A stretch of 64,000 nucleotides of DNA, taken from contig DATGQD010000059.1 in assembly GCA_035304385.1 (NCBI GenBank), positions 1-64,000 of the forward strand, given 5' to 3'. The notes below the pieces were generated by a model, which saw only the letters and a program-made list of their open reading frames with translations, did no database searches and was not told the DNA's origin. The stretch is from ZC4RG29 sp035304385. GTDB lineage: Bacteria; Bacteroidota; Bacteroidia; Cytophagales; Cyclobacteriaceae. Numbering within the stretch: position 1 is the first letter of the stretch; each line of letters opens with the position of its first letter. A program made the translations under genes and the position numbers. Below, piece by piece: positions 42,754 to 51,283 of the stretch.

Positions 42754-43740
42754 CTATTTTTTCCCCCCAAGCTGCCGCACGTAAGTTTCGCAGCACCATT
42801 GAATTGTCTCATCAATCGATTGAAACTCGAAATTGAGCGCTTTTTTCACCTTGTCATTCTGAAAGGAAACCGGGGACCGTATTCCTGTCAGAAGGTCGCG
42901 CGTCAGGCCCGGGGGCCTTCCCAATACCGCCGAACGCAGCTTATCCAACCAGACCAGGATTGGTAAAAGGCTGGTGTTCAGCTTGATATGCGGGGATCTG
43001 CGACTTAAATGCTGTGCGATCTTTTCAAACACTTCTTTGTAAGAAATAGTCCCCGCACTGGCGATGAAACGTTCCCCCCGGGCGCCTTCCCGCAACAGTC
43101 TGTATATAATTTCGGCGGCATCCTGTACGGAGATGTAGTTCATCCGCCCTTCGGGATAAAACCGCCGGCCTTTCCATACATACTGCAAAATCTGTGCACT
43201 ACTGCGTTCCGGCAGCCCCGGCCCCAGGATTACCGACGGGTTTACAATTACCGCGTCCAAACCCTCCTGGCATCCCCGCATGACCTCCAGTTCCGCCAGA
43301 TATTTTGATTCGCCATAAGCCGTATTTGTGGGCCCCGGAACCCATTTTGCCGATTCATCGAGAGCCCGGGCGTGTTTTTGCCGCCCAAGCGCACCTACTG
43401 AACTGACGTGCACGAGTCGCTTTACGCCGTTTTCAAGGCAGCTGTTAACTACGTTGCGGGTGCCCACCACGTTGGTTTCGTACAGTTTTCGCTTGTCGGA
43501 GGGATTAAAGGAGACAAGGGCAGCGCAATGAATTACCTGGCTTGCGTCTGCCAGGACGTCATACACCGCCTCAGTATCCCGGATATCGATGTTTTGCCAC
43601 TCGATTTGGTCCTCAAGGTCGCTCAGCAAGCTGGTGTCGCTGCCTTCGCGTTTCAAGGCACGGCACGGCTCGCCGGTCTCCAGCAGTTTGCGGATCACAT
43701 AGCTGCCCAACAGGCCGTTGGCACCGGTTACCACCACCAT
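42754..43740 (-). CDS. NAD-dependent epimerase/dehydratase family protein
   Basis: A 328-residue extended SDR. The start MVVVTGANGLLGSYVIRKLLETG is the NAD-binding loop; catalytic Ser/Thr is near HVSSVGALG and the YxxxK pair in AYGESKYLAE. It resembles dihydroflavonol-4-reductase-like and sugar epimerase members; the substrate is unclear. It is the last gene of the polysaccharide operon, two bases after the CpsB phosphatase gene, so a nucleotide sugar is a fair guess. Confidence 0.85.
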   Translation of the reverse strand: MVVVTGANGLLGSYVIRKLLETGEPCRALKREGSDTSLLSDLEDQIEWQNIDIRDTEAVYDVLADASQVIHCAALVSFNPSDKRKLYETNVVGTRNVVNSCLENGVKRLVHVSSVGALGRQKHARALDESAKWVPGPTNTAYGESKYLAELEVMRGCQEGLDAVIVNPSVILGPGLPERSSAQILQYVWKGRRFYPEGRMNYISVQDAAEIIYRLLREGARGERFIASAGTISYKEVFEKIAQHLSRRSPHIKLNTSLLPILVWLDKLRSAVLGRPPGLTRDLLTGIRSPVSFQNDKVKKALNFEFQSIDETIQWCCETYVRQLGGKK

Positions 43741-43742
43741 GG

Positions 43743-44471
43743 CTACAAATCGTGATTGATCAGCCGCAAATTTAGGGCTTTTTCAAAGTATCGCGATCGG
43801 CTGACCCTGGCAATCCCTTCGGCGTGCTGCATATTATGGCAGTCGCTCCCCAGAAAGTGAACGAGTCCCATGTCGATAAGGCGCCCCGCCATGGTCTGTA
43901 TGCCGCGCGTATAAAATCCGGCCAAAGAGCCCAGGTTGAGCTGGAACAACACCCCCCGGTTTGCCAGGTCTTCGATACGGATGACATTGTCCTGCAGATA
44001 CATATAACGTTCGGGGTGCGCAAGAACGGGCCGATAGCCGCGTGTGGTTGCGGCGAAGATGAATTCATTCAGATTCAGCGGCTCGCTGATAAAGTTCGTT
44101 TCAAACAACAGGTATTGATTGCCAAACGTCAGCAACCGCGAGTCAGACTCCAGGGCACGGATAAAGTGTTCGTCCAGATAATATTCTGCTGCCGCCTGCA
44201 CCTCCACTTCGATGTCTCGTTCGTTGAGATGATTGCGTAATTTGTCAAGTCCGCCAAGGATCGTTTCGGGAGTATTCCGGTAATGATCATGCATGACGTG
44301 CGGCGTAGTGATCAACTTGCGGTACCCCAGCTGAGCAAGCGCCCGTACAACAGCCTCCGCCTCGTCGAGAGTCTTTACGCCGTCATCCAACCCGGGAAGC
44401 AGATGGGAGTGCATGTCGGTGGTGAGCGCCGTTCCCGGGTCAAGACGTTTCTTTTTCAGCCAATCCAGCAC
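43743..44471 (-). CDS. CpsB/CapC family tyrosine-protein phosphatase
   Basis: A 242-residue PHP-fold phosphatase. Metal-binding residues lie in DMHSHLLPGLDDG, TTPHVMHDHY, AAEYYLDEHF, LAHPERYMY and SDCHN. CpsB enzymes remove phosphate from the tyrosine tail of the capsule kinase, here the Wzc gene just upstream: the start codon touches the kinase stop without gap. Together they would time polysaccharide length and export. Cytoplasmic. Confidence 0.92.
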   Translation of the reverse strand: MLDWLKKKRLDPGTALTTDMHSHLLPGLDDGVKTLDEAEAVVRALAQLGYRKLITTPHVMHDHYRNTPETILGGLDKLRNHLNERDIEVEVQAAAEYYLDEHFIRALESDSRLLTFGNQYLLFETNFISEPLNLNEFIFAATTRGYRPVLAHPERYMYLQDNVIRIEDLANRGVLFQLNLGSLAGFYTRGIQTMAGRLIDMGLVHFLGSDCHNMQHAEGIARVSRSRYFEKALNLRLINHDL

Positions 44472-46793
44472 CTATATCTTCAGAATCGATTTGAGTTTGC
44501 TACCCTTGTCTTCTTCGTAGTACCCATACCCATAGCTTTTCCTGTCGCTGACGGGCATGGCATTGAGGAGCGTGGCGATATTGTTAAGCTTGTTTATATT
44601 GACAATACGCTTCAGGTTATGAAGGAATTCTTTCTTCGAATAGTTCGCCCGGAAGATGTAGATCGAAACGTCGGCTTTTTTCATAGCCATAATGCCGTCG
44701 GTGACCAGGCCGACAGGAGGGGTATCCAGGATGATCACATCATAGCGTTCTTTCAGGTCGGCCAGCAGTTTGCCGAACTCTTTGCTCAGAAGCAGTTCTG
44801 AGGGATTGGGTGGATGAGGACCCGATGGAAGGTAGTCCAGGTTCTCAACGTCCGTTCGTACAAGGCATTCCTCCCAGCTGTTCTTCGCGATCAGGATCGT
44901 ACTTATACCAATATGTCCGTTGTTCAGCGACGCGGGCAGATTGTGTTTTGGCTTGCGCATGTCCAGATCGAGGAGGACCACCTTTTTGCCGGATAGCGCG
45001 GTTACGCCTCCCAGATTCATGGCGACAAACGACTTACCCTCTCCGGAAACCGTTGAACTTATGGCGATCGTTTTGGTCGTAGCCGACGGGTTAAAGAAAT
45101 CGAGGTTTGTTCGCAGTGTCCGGAACGCTTCTGTAGCCATAGACTTGGGATGGCCGACTACGTGCAGCGAATTGCCATTGGAATGGTGCGATGCCGGTAT
45201 AATGCCCAGCAGCGGCACCTGGTGCAGGTGTTCCAGCTCGTGGACACTGGTGATCTTGTTATTGGCGAGATATAGAATGCCGATAAAGAAGATGTTAAAA
45301 ACAAGGCTGAACACAAAGCCGATACCCATAATCATCGGCTTATTGGGCGCGATGGGTTTATACGAAATTGATGCGGACGACAGGATCTTGAAATCCGGTA
45401 TCGATCCCGCTTGCGCGATTTCGAATTCGGATTTCGATTGCATCAGCATGAGATAAAACTCTTCATACAATTTGTAGAAGCGCTGATTCTTGTTGAACTC
45501 CGTGTTCCTGTCCGGCATCAGCGCAAACTCCTGTTCTGCTCTTTGCTTTTGTTCATTGAGGCGTCGGAGTCTGCTCATCCAGGTGTCACGTAGTTCCGTC
45601 AACTGCCGGGTTACCTGCTCTTCGAGGGCGCGGATTTCCTGTTCCCGCTCTCTGAAAGCAAAGGTGACTTCCGAATAGGAAAGCTTCAGACGGTCGAATG
45701 CCATCTGGAGCTGGCCCAGTTTGTCGAGGTTGTCGTTGATCGTCTGTGGAAAGTAAAGTCGCTGTGTAGCGTTTACGAAAAAGGTGCCTGCCGATAGACC
45801 GTCGAGAAGTTCGTTGATACCTGCAATGCGCGTGCTGAGTTGGTAACGCTGAGAATCGATATCGTGTATCAGTCGGATGGTGTTGGCTAACTCTTCATCC
45901 AGGTTGCTTGTCTTGTTGGTAAGAATGAAATCCTCGAAATAGGTTTCGTATTGACTCATCTTCTCCTCAATCTGCTTGAGTTCATTGGTGAGCCATACGA
46001 TTTTCTGGCGGTTGGCCTGCGTTTTCTGTTCGTTGCTGAAAATAAGATATAACGAATCGATGCCGTTCACCACAGCCTGCGCTTTCAGCGGGTTGTGATC
46101 TTTGAACGATATCCGGATGGTGTTCGCGTTGAAGTTGATCGGCTCGACAGTAAGGTTGCGCATCAGGTAACGCATCAGCACGTCCGGGCTGTTGATGACG
46201 AAGAAGCAATTCAATCCGCTTTCGTCCGAATACACCGGATCGCGATGAATGGTGACCGTAAGGCCATTCAGATCGATGGGCTCGCCGTACTTTCCGGACA
46301 CGTAGGGGCCGTCCTGGTTGACCCGCAATCGGACGGTCTCACGATTTTCGAAATCTACGAATATGGGCAGATCGTAAAACGCTTCGCGCGTAATGGTGTA
46401 GTCGACCGTAAAAGGCTGGTTTCCGTAAAACTCGTAGTTGAGAATCTCTCCTTTGTTGTAGTAGCTGACATCGATCCGGAGCGAGTCGAGAACACGGGCG
46501 AGGAATAGCTTCGACTGGATGATCTCGATCTCTCCCGACATGATGTTGAGGTTCTGGTCTTCGACCAGCCTGTTGATGCCCAGCTCCGTCGCCTCATTTC
46601 GAATGTCGAGTTTGATTTCCGAATGCGACTCATACACGTCCGGCGAATAGCGGATAAACAAGAGGTACGTAAGCAGGTTGATCGTGACGAATATGGCCAG
46701 GATCCAGAGCCTGTTGTTCCGGATGATCGTCCTCAGCTTGCTGAAGTCGATCCCTTCGATTGCATTGCCGGACTTAAACGTTCCTGTCTCCAC
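44472..46793 (-). CDS. Polysaccharide biosynthesis tyrosine autokinase (Wzc-like)
   Basis: A 773-residue inner-membrane protein. The N-terminal Wzz domain is framed by a membrane span at about residues 28-48 and a second near 490-510; a coiled coil fills the periplasmic part (EELANTIRLIHDID and EREQEIRALEEQ regions). The cytoplasmic kinase has Walker A SSTVSGEGKSFVAMN (near residue 580), Walker A' VVLLDLDMRKP and Walker B DVIILDTPPVG. The tail carries a tyrosine cluster (KSYGYGYYEEDKG), the autophosphorylation sites. It works with the Wza export channel gene upstream (five bases apart) and the CpsB phosphatase gene downstream. Confidence 0.94.
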   Translation of the reverse strand: METGTFKSGNAIEGIDFSKLRTIIRNNRLWILAIFVTINLLTYLLFIRYSPDVYESHSEIKLDIRNEATELGINRLVEDQNLNIMSGEIEIIQSKLFLARVLDSLRIDVSYYNKGEILNYEFYGNQPFTVDYTITREAFYDLPIFVDFENRETVRLRVNQDGPYVSGKYGEPIDLNGLTVTIHRDPVYSDESGLNCFFVINSPDVLMRYLMRNLTVEPINFNANTIRISFKDHNPLKAQAVVNGIDSLYLIFSNEQKTQANRQKIVWLTNELKQIEEKMSQYETYFEDFILTNKTSNLDEELANTIRLIHDIDSQRYQLSTRIAGINELLDGLSAGTFFVNATQRLYFPQTINDNLDKLGQLQMAFDRLKLSYSEVTFAFREREQEIRALEEQVTRQLTELRDTWMSRLRRLNEQKQRAEQEFALMPDRNTEFNKNQRFYKLYEEFYLMLMQSKSEFEIAQAGSIPDFKILSSASISYKPIAPNKPMIMGIGFVFSLVFNIFFIGILYLANNKITSVHELEHLHQVPLLGIIPASHHSNGNSLHVVGHPKSMATEAFRTLRTNLDFFNPSATTKTIAISSTVSGEGKSFVAMNLGGVTALSGKKVVLLDLDMRKPKHNLPASLNNGHIGISTILIAKNSWEECLVRTDVENLDYLPSGPHPPNPSELLLSKEFGKLLADLKERYDVIILDTPPVGLVTDGIMAMKKADVSIYIFRANYSKKEFLHNLKRIVNINKLNNIATLLNAMPVSDRKSYGYGYYEEDKGSKLKSILKI

Positions 46794-46798
46794 GACCG

Positions 46799-47566
46799 TC
46801 AGTTATTCCTGTTGTTGATCACAATGATCAGCGTTACGATGCTGGCGATAATGCTAATGAGCGGTCCGTAATCGCGTGTGGCCTCACTCAGGGGCTTGCG
46901 TATTGGTTCTACATAAACGATATCGCCGGGCTCCATGATCATATTGCCCTTTCGGTACCCGTCGATTGTACTGAAGTCGACGAGGAAAACCTGATCATCG
47001 CGAACCACCCGGATGTTGTTGGCCTTTCCGTTTACATCGATGCCTTTTGCCAGTGCAAGCACTTCCGCCAACTCCATGTTTTCGTTCATGAGGGGGATGA
47101 CCTGGCCGCCGGGCGCACCCAGTACAATCACACGCTTGTTGAGGTAGCGGGCTACGGCGAGCGGATTAGCATAATAGGTGGCGAATTTCTTTTCGAGTTC
47201 TTCCTCCAATGCCCGCAGCGTGAGACCTTCCGCGTGCACGTCGCCTACCATAGGCAGTTTTACGTTGCCGTCAAGGTCAACCTGGTAGGTGACTACAGGG
47301 CGCGTTTGTGCCGCCTGTCCCTGGATGGTTTCAGCGAGTCGGAGGTCGGGGTCGATGATACGTTCACCCCGGTTGGTATAGATGTCGATCTGAAGGTGGT
47401 CGTTCTTTTGCACGACGTAATTCTTTTCCGTCTGGCGCGCTACCTCGGCAAGCTGGGCGCCTTCGGGAATCCGGAACATGATGTTCTGCTTGTAGGCCGC
47501 GCATGCATTCAGCAGGAAGGCTGCAGCCACCAAAAGCCACCAGTTCGTATGACGTCTTTTCTTCAA
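46799..47566 (-). CDS. Polysaccharide export lipoprotein (Wza-like)
   Basis: A 255-residue lipoprotein; the lipobox is LLNACAAYK (Cys about residue 21). The poly-export domain (QKNDHLQIDIYTNRGER, YQVDLDGNVKLPMVGDVHAEG) is followed by an SLBB domain (VIVLGAPGGQVIPL) and a C-terminal hydrophobic segment (YGPLISIIASIVTLIIVIN). It would form the outer-membrane channel for the polysaccharide. The C-terminal span is longer than the amphipathic helix of Wza and may make a membrane helix, as in many Bacteroidota forms. Confidence 0.92.
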   Translation of the reverse strand: MKKRRHTNWWLLVAAAFLLNACAAYKQNIMFRIPEGAQLAEVARQTEKNYVVQKNDHLQIDIYTNRGERIIDPDLRLAETIQGQAAQTRPVVTYQVDLDGNVKLPMVGDVHAEGLTLRALEEELEKKFATYYANPLAVARYLNKRVIVLGAPGGQVIPLMNENMELAEVLALAKGIDVNGKANNIRVVRDDQVFLVDFSTIDGYRKGNMIMEPGDIVYVEPIRKPLSEATRDYGPLISIIASIVTLIIVINNRNN

Positions 47567-47588
47567 ATCGGGTACGACCTTACGGTTG

Positions 47589-48137
47589 TCAAAATACAGA
47601 CTTTCTCAGGAACTCTTCAAAAGACGGGAGCTCCTGGTCTTTGCCTGAAATTACCGGATTATCTATCGGCCACGGAATGCTGAGTGTCGGGTCGTTCCAC
47701 TTAATCCCGCTCTCGCTTTCCTTATGGTAAAAATCCGAGCACTTATAAAAAAATATCGTGTCCTCCAGCGCTGCAAATCCGTGCGCGAACCCCTCCGGAA
47801 CATAGAGCATCTTGTGCTGCTCGCTGTCCAGTTCACACATGTAGTATTGTCCGAAGGTGGCTGAGCCCTTGCGGACATCTACGACCACGTCAACAATTTT
47901 CCCCGATATAACGGACACGAGCTTGGCTTGAGCGGCCGGCGGCACTTGCAGGTGCAGGCCCCGGATGCATCCTTTGCGCGTGAACGACTGATTGTCCTGT
48001 ACGAATCGGGTCTTGATCCCGATCTTAGAAAATTCGCGCTCTGTATAGTACTCGTAAAACCAGCCCCTGTTATCGTGGAATAGCGTCGGAATGATTTCGA
48101 TCAATCCCTCGAAACGGGTCTTTACAGTCTGCATCAA
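47589..48137 (-). CDS. rfbC: dTDP-4-dehydrorhamnose 3,5-epimerase
   Basis: A 182-residue cupin-fold epimerase. Marks are FHDNRGWFYEYYTEREF, FVQDNQSFTRKGCIRGLHLQ with the catalytic His, DVVVDVRKGSATFGQY and YVPEGFAHGFAAL. It makes dTDP-4-dehydro-L-rhamnose for rhamnose synthesis. RfbA, RfbB and RfbD genes are not in this window and must be elsewhere. It lies nine bases after the glycosyltransferase gene and 22 before the export lipoprotein gene, so rhamnose is a likely part of the exported polymer. Confidence 0.94.
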   Translation of the reverse strand: MMQTVKTRFEGLIEIIPTLFHDNRGWFYEYYTEREFSKIGIKTRFVQDNQSFTRKGCIRGLHLQVPPAAQAKLVSVISGKIVDVVVDVRKGSATFGQYYMCELDSEQHKMLYVPEGFAHGFAALEDTIFFYKCSDFYHKESESGIKWNDPTLSIPWPIDNPVISGKDQELPSFEEFLRKSVF

Positions 48138-48146
48138 AAAAATTTA

Positions 48147-49256
48147 TCACGCTACCCTAAGCGCACTTAATGTTTGCAAGTATTTATGGATCACTAACGA
48201 CTCGTCAAATTCAGATACGGCCTTCTGTCTTCCGTTTGTCCCGAACATCCTTAGGTTGTCCTCGTCGAGGGAAGCCATTTCACGCATCTTCTCTGCCAGG
48301 TCGGCGGCATCCTTAAGATGGCAAAGTAAGCCATTATACTTATGTTTCACAATGTTGTTGCACCCTGGTACGTCGGTGGCAATGATGGGTCGACCTGAGC
48401 TGGCCGCCTCCAGGAGCGTCCGCGGAGTACCTTCCCGGTAGGAGGGGAGGACTATGCAGTCGGCCTGCGCAATGTAACTCCGCACATCTTCCGTGGTGCC
48501 CAGATACTCAATGATCCCCGAGTTATGCCATTCGTCGATCACCTCCGCCCGGATACCCCGCTTGTGTTCGGGGTCCTTCGCGCCCAGGAGTTGGAACCGT
48601 GCTTCGAATCCTTGATTCCGAAGCATTTTGACGGCGTCGATATATTCCATAACACCCTTATCTGTGATCAAGCGTGAGATCATGAGAAAGGTGAATCGGG
48701 CGTTGCGTTTGTAGGTCCTGAGTGTGAACCGTTCCAGGTCGATACCGGATCCCGGTACCAGGTCGGCATGCGAAGCCTGTACCAGTTTACGGTGTACGAA
48801 CAGATTCAGGTCGTCGGGATTCTGAAAGAAAACCTTGTGGGCAAACCGGAAGCTGATCCGGTACAACAATATGGCGATGGCGGAGATGAGGTTGTTCTTG
48901 AGAAAGACCGTCCCCAGCCCGCAAACATTGTTGACCACGGGAATCTTCAGGGCGGCCGCCGCGAGTGTTCCGTAAACGTTAGGTTTTATGGTAAAATGCA
49001 GAATAATGTCGGGACGTATGCGACGATAGATGAGGTACAATTCCAGAATGAGGGCGGAATCTTTGACGGGGTTAGCCCCTCGGCTGTCCATCCGGACCTT
49101 GTGGTGGGTGCATCCGATGTCGACCAGGTTCCGGGTGTACTCGTCGACCGGGGCGATGGTGTGAACTTCGTGACCCTGGGACAAAAGCGTACGGATGAGA
49201 TTCATCCTGAAATTGTAGATATTCCAGGAAGTGTTCAGGACGATGGCAATTCTCAT
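48147..49256 (-). CDS. Glycosyltransferase family 4
   Basis: A 369-residue GT-B glycosyltransferase. The start MRIAIVLNTSWNIYNFRMNLI is typical of the PglA-like GT4 branch. The donor-binding half has VPGSGIDLERF, MISRLITDKGVMEYIDAV and the EX7E motif in LPSYREGTPRTLLEAASSG. It transfers a sugar to a lipid-linked acceptor on the cytoplasmic face of the inner membrane. It is the first gene of the operon, read divergently from hflX; the 170-base gap holds a doubled AAAAAGTAAC/AAAAGTAAC word but no exact promoter. Confidence 0.9.
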   Translation of the reverse strand: MRIAIVLNTSWNIYNFRMNLIRTLLSQGHEVHTIAPVDEYTRNLVDIGCTHHKVRMDSRGANPVKDSALILELYLIYRRIRPDIILHFTIKPNVYGTLAAAALKIPVVNNVCGLGTVFLKNNLISAIAILLYRISFRFAHKVFFQNPDDLNLFVHRKLVQASHADLVPGSGIDLERFTLRTYKRNARFTFLMISRLITDKGVMEYIDAVKMLRNQGFEARFQLLGAKDPEHKRGIRAEVIDEWHNSGIIEYLGTTEDVRSYIAQADCIVLPSYREGTPRTLLEAASSGRPIIATDVPGCNNIVKHKYNGLLCHLKDAADLAEKMREMASLDEDNLRMFGTNGRQKAVSEFDESLVIHKYLQTLSALRVA

Positions 49257-49426
49257 TTAAGTGGCTCCGAGTTTGAGAATCCCTTTCCCGTAACGAGGGT
49301 CAAGATTTCGGTTAGAATGGGGAATTCTTAGGTTAAATTGCTAAAAGTAACAAAAAGTAACCGATTTCGGCAACAGGAGGGACTTAAAAAGCGTGTTATG
49401 TGTTTATTTGAACAAGTAAGTTTCTG
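49257..49426. promoter_or_regulatory. Divergent control region of the polysaccharide operon and hflX
   Basis: A 170-base spacer. AAAAGTAAC at 49344 and AAAAAGTAAC at 49352 form a direct repeat; on the minus strand they read as near -7 boxes (TACTTTT). On the plus strand TTTATTTG near 49408 is one base off TAnnTTTG for hflX. All matches are weak. Confidence 0.3.
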
Positions 49427-50626
49427 ATGGGAAAACGTGATAAAGCAATACTGGTAGCGATAAGCCGGAACGAACGTCCGGAGGTGGTCGACGAGCATCT
49501 TGACGAGCTTGCCTTCCTTGCCGGCACGGCTGGGCTAAACAGCGTGAGCAGAGTGGTGCAGGGGCTTGACACGCCTGACGCGCGTACCTATATCGGCAAG
49601 GGAAAGCTCGAGGCGTTGAAAGAGCAGGTTGCGGTGCATGATGCCGCCGCCGTCATTTTCGACGATGACCTCAGTCCGTCGCAACTGCGAAACCTCGAGC
49701 GCGCACTTAATCCCCCGGACCGCGAGGAAAAGGTTCAGGTATACGATCGCAGCCTGCTCATTCTGGACATTTTTCTTCGGCGGGCGCAAACTGCACAGGC
49801 GCGAACCCAGGTGGAACTAGCGCGCAATCAATATCTGCTGCCTCGCCTTACCCGGCTGTGGACGCACCTTGAACGTCAGCGCGGGGGTACCGGCACGCGG
49901 GGCGGTGCAGGTGAAAAGGAAATCGAGACTGACCGGCGTAACATCCGAAATGCCATTGCCGTGTTGAAGGAACGTCTGGCAAAGATTGAAAAGCAACGCC
50001 GTACGCAGCGCAAGGGGAGGAGTAACATCGTTCGCGTGGCGCTGGTAGGCTACACCAACGTGGGCAAGTCTACCCTCATGAACCTGCTCTCGGGTTCGGA
50101 GGTGCTGGCGGAGAACCGCTTGTTCGCTACGGTCGACTCGACGGTGCGCAAAGTGGTGCTGGGCAATATTCCGTTCCTGCTGTCGGACACCGTAGGATTT
50201 ATCCGAAAGTTACCCCACCACTTGATAGAGTCGTTTAAGTCCACCCTCGACGAGGTACGCGAGGCCGACCTCCTGTTGCACGTAGTGGACGCGGCGCACC
50301 CATTCCATGAAAACCAGATCGAAGTGGTGACGTCGACACTTCAGGAAATCGGCGCAGGTGAAATCCCCACAATCCTCGTGATGAACAAGAGCGACTTGCT
50401 CGAAGACCGTGGCGACCTCGAAGACATGAAGGGATACTATCGCCAGCACGGTTACGACAAGATCGTTTTCGTATCGGCACATACCGGGATGAACCTCGAC
50501 AAGCTCAAGCAAATGATCTTTGAAGAGGTCAGGAAAAAACACCTCACCATCTATCCCAACTACTTGAACAACGGCTTCGAGTACCACCCTCTTCCTGCTG
50601 ATGTGAAGGTTGAACCGAAACGATAA
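49427..50626 (+). CDS. hflX: GTPase HflX
   Basis: A 399-residue ribosome-associated GTPase. The N-terminal HflX domain ends with the glycine-rich hinge RQRGGTGTRGGAGEKEIETDRR; the G domain has G1 GYTNVGKST, G3 DTVGFIRKLPHHL and G4 NKSD. HflX splits stalled ribosomes, often after heat shock. Its last codons overlap the promoter of the following tRNA gene. Full length. Confidence 0.96.
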   Translation: MGKRDKAILVAISRNERPEVVDEHLDELAFLAGTAGLNSVSRVVQGLDTPDARTYIGKGKLEALKEQVAVHDAAAVIFDDDLSPSQLRNLERALNPPDREEKVQVYDRSLLILDIFLRRAQTAQARTQVELARNQYLLPRLTRLWTHLERQRGGTGTRGGAGEKEIETDRRNIRNAIAVLKERLAKIEKQRRTQRKGRSNIVRVALVGYTNVGKSTLMNLLSGSEVLAENRLFATVDSTVRKVVLGNIPFLLSDTVGFIRKLPHHLIESFKSTLDEVREADLLLHVVDAAHPFHENQIEVVTSTLQEIGAGEIPTILVMNKSDLLEDRGDLEDMKGYYRQHGYDKIVFVSAHTGMNLDKLKQMIFEEVRKKHLTIYPNYLNNGFEYHPLPADVKVEPKR

Positions 50627-50639
50627 TTTCATAAATTTG
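50610..50639 (+). promoter_or_regulatory. Promoter of tRNA-Arg(CCT)
   Basis: TTG (50610-50612), a 19-base spacer and TAAATTTG (50632-50639), the best promoter match in the window. The -33 half lies within the last codons of hflX. The leader to the tRNA is about 84 bases and holds a small hairpin (GGCTG/CAGCC). Confidence 0.62.
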
Positions 50640-50729
50640 CCGATTCCTGGAATAGACGCAGGTGCAGCCTGTAGGCCAGAGGCTAATGGAGTTTCCGCGG
50701 CTGCCACTGCAGCCGCATCCGAAAAAAAC

Positions 50730-50801
50730 GGTCTCATAGTTCAACGGATAGAATAGGAGTTTCCTAAACTCTAGATCTGGGTTCGATTCCCGGTGAGACC
50801 A
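50730..50801 (+). tRNA. tRNA-Arg (anticodon CCT)
   Basis: Acceptor GGTCTCA pairs fully with TGAGACC; D arm GTTCAACGGATAGAAT; anticodon stem GGAGT/ACTCT around TTCCTAA (anticodon CCT); T arm with TTCGATT. Discriminator A at 50801. CCA is not encoded. It reads AGG codons. A large hairpin starts at the next base. Confidence 0.93.
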
Positions 50802-50889
50802 CGGTAAAGCAGACCCGCAGCGACCGCATTACAGACGATGTACTGAGCGACGCCTGGTGCAAAGCGGTGCGCTGCGGGACGCTTTACCG
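50802..50889. repeat. Long imperfect palindrome directly after the tRNA, long form of the element at uvrB
   Basis: Outer stem CGGTAAAGC (50802-50810) with GCTTTACCG (50881-50889); inner loop AGA/AC; second stem CCCGCAGCG (50814-50822) with CGCTGCGGG (50870-50878); third stem ACCGC (50823-50827) with GCGGT (50864-50868); apical part of 36 bases. In all 23 base pairs. The flanks GTAAAGCAGACC (50804-50815) and GGACGCTTTAC (50877-50887) are the same as in the short hairpin at uvrB. Confidence 0.8.
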
Positions 50890-50923
50890 CCCTGAAGTGG
50901 CCAGTCTGGCCTACTTCAGGGCG
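50888..50923. repeat. Second perfect hairpin next to the palindrome
   Basis: CGCCCTGAAGT (50888-50898) pairs with ACTTCAGGGCG (50913-50923), continued by GGCCA/TGGCC with one bulged T and a GTC loop: 16 pairs in 36 bases. It overlaps the first palindrome by two bases. No T run follows, so a plain terminator is unlikely. Confidence 0.8.
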
Positions 50924-50964
50924 ATAACAGTTGTGAATATCATAGTTAAATTTTCACCCCTCTC

Positions 50965-51273
50965 ATGCCACTCCCTTATTGTGTCTACATCCTTTTCAGC
51001 CGTAGCGATTTCCTCTTATACATTGGTTACACAACCAACCTTGAAAAACGAGTGAGTGACCACAATTCTGGAAGGACCAAAAGCACAGCCGGGAGGCGAC
51101 CTTTGGAACTGGTCTTTTGCGAATTCTACCTTTTTGAGGAAGATGCGCGAAGACGTGAGATGTATTTTAAGACCACGCCCGGCAAGAGAGCAATCAAGCT
51201 GATGCTGCGCGACACACTCCTAACAATGGGATATAAGGGTACTGTTGGGATTGCAATTCTTAACGAAGATTGA
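50965..51273 (+). CDS. GIY-YIG nuclease family protein
   Basis: A 102-residue single-domain GIY-YIG nuclease of the UvrC-N/URI type. The catalytic strand pair is CVYILFS and LYIGYTTN; the conserved Arg is in LEKRVSDHN and the metal-binding Glu in RRREMYFKT. No DNA-binding domain is attached. Such small proteins occur in many copies in Bacteroidota and their substrate is not settled. It lies 42 bases after the twin hairpins behind tRNA-Arg(CCT) and converges on the T9SS gene, whose stop is 11 bases away. Its sequence is visibly less GC-rich than hflX, which hints at recent arrival. Confidence 0.88.
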   Translation: MPLPYCVYILFSRSDFLLYIGYTTNLEKRVSDHNSGRTKSTAGRRPLELVFCEFYLFEEDARRREMYFKTTPGKRAIKLMLRDTLLTMGYKGTVGIAILNED

Positions 51274-51283
51274 AATCACCCCC

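Noticed and set aside
50802..50889. Kink-turn motif at the AGA/AC inner loop
   Set aside because: The loop lacks the tandem GA/AG pairs and the three-base bulge arrangement needed for a kink-turn on either strand.
50888..50923. Plain Rho-independent terminator for the tRNA
   Set aside because: The stem is strong but no T run follows on either strand.
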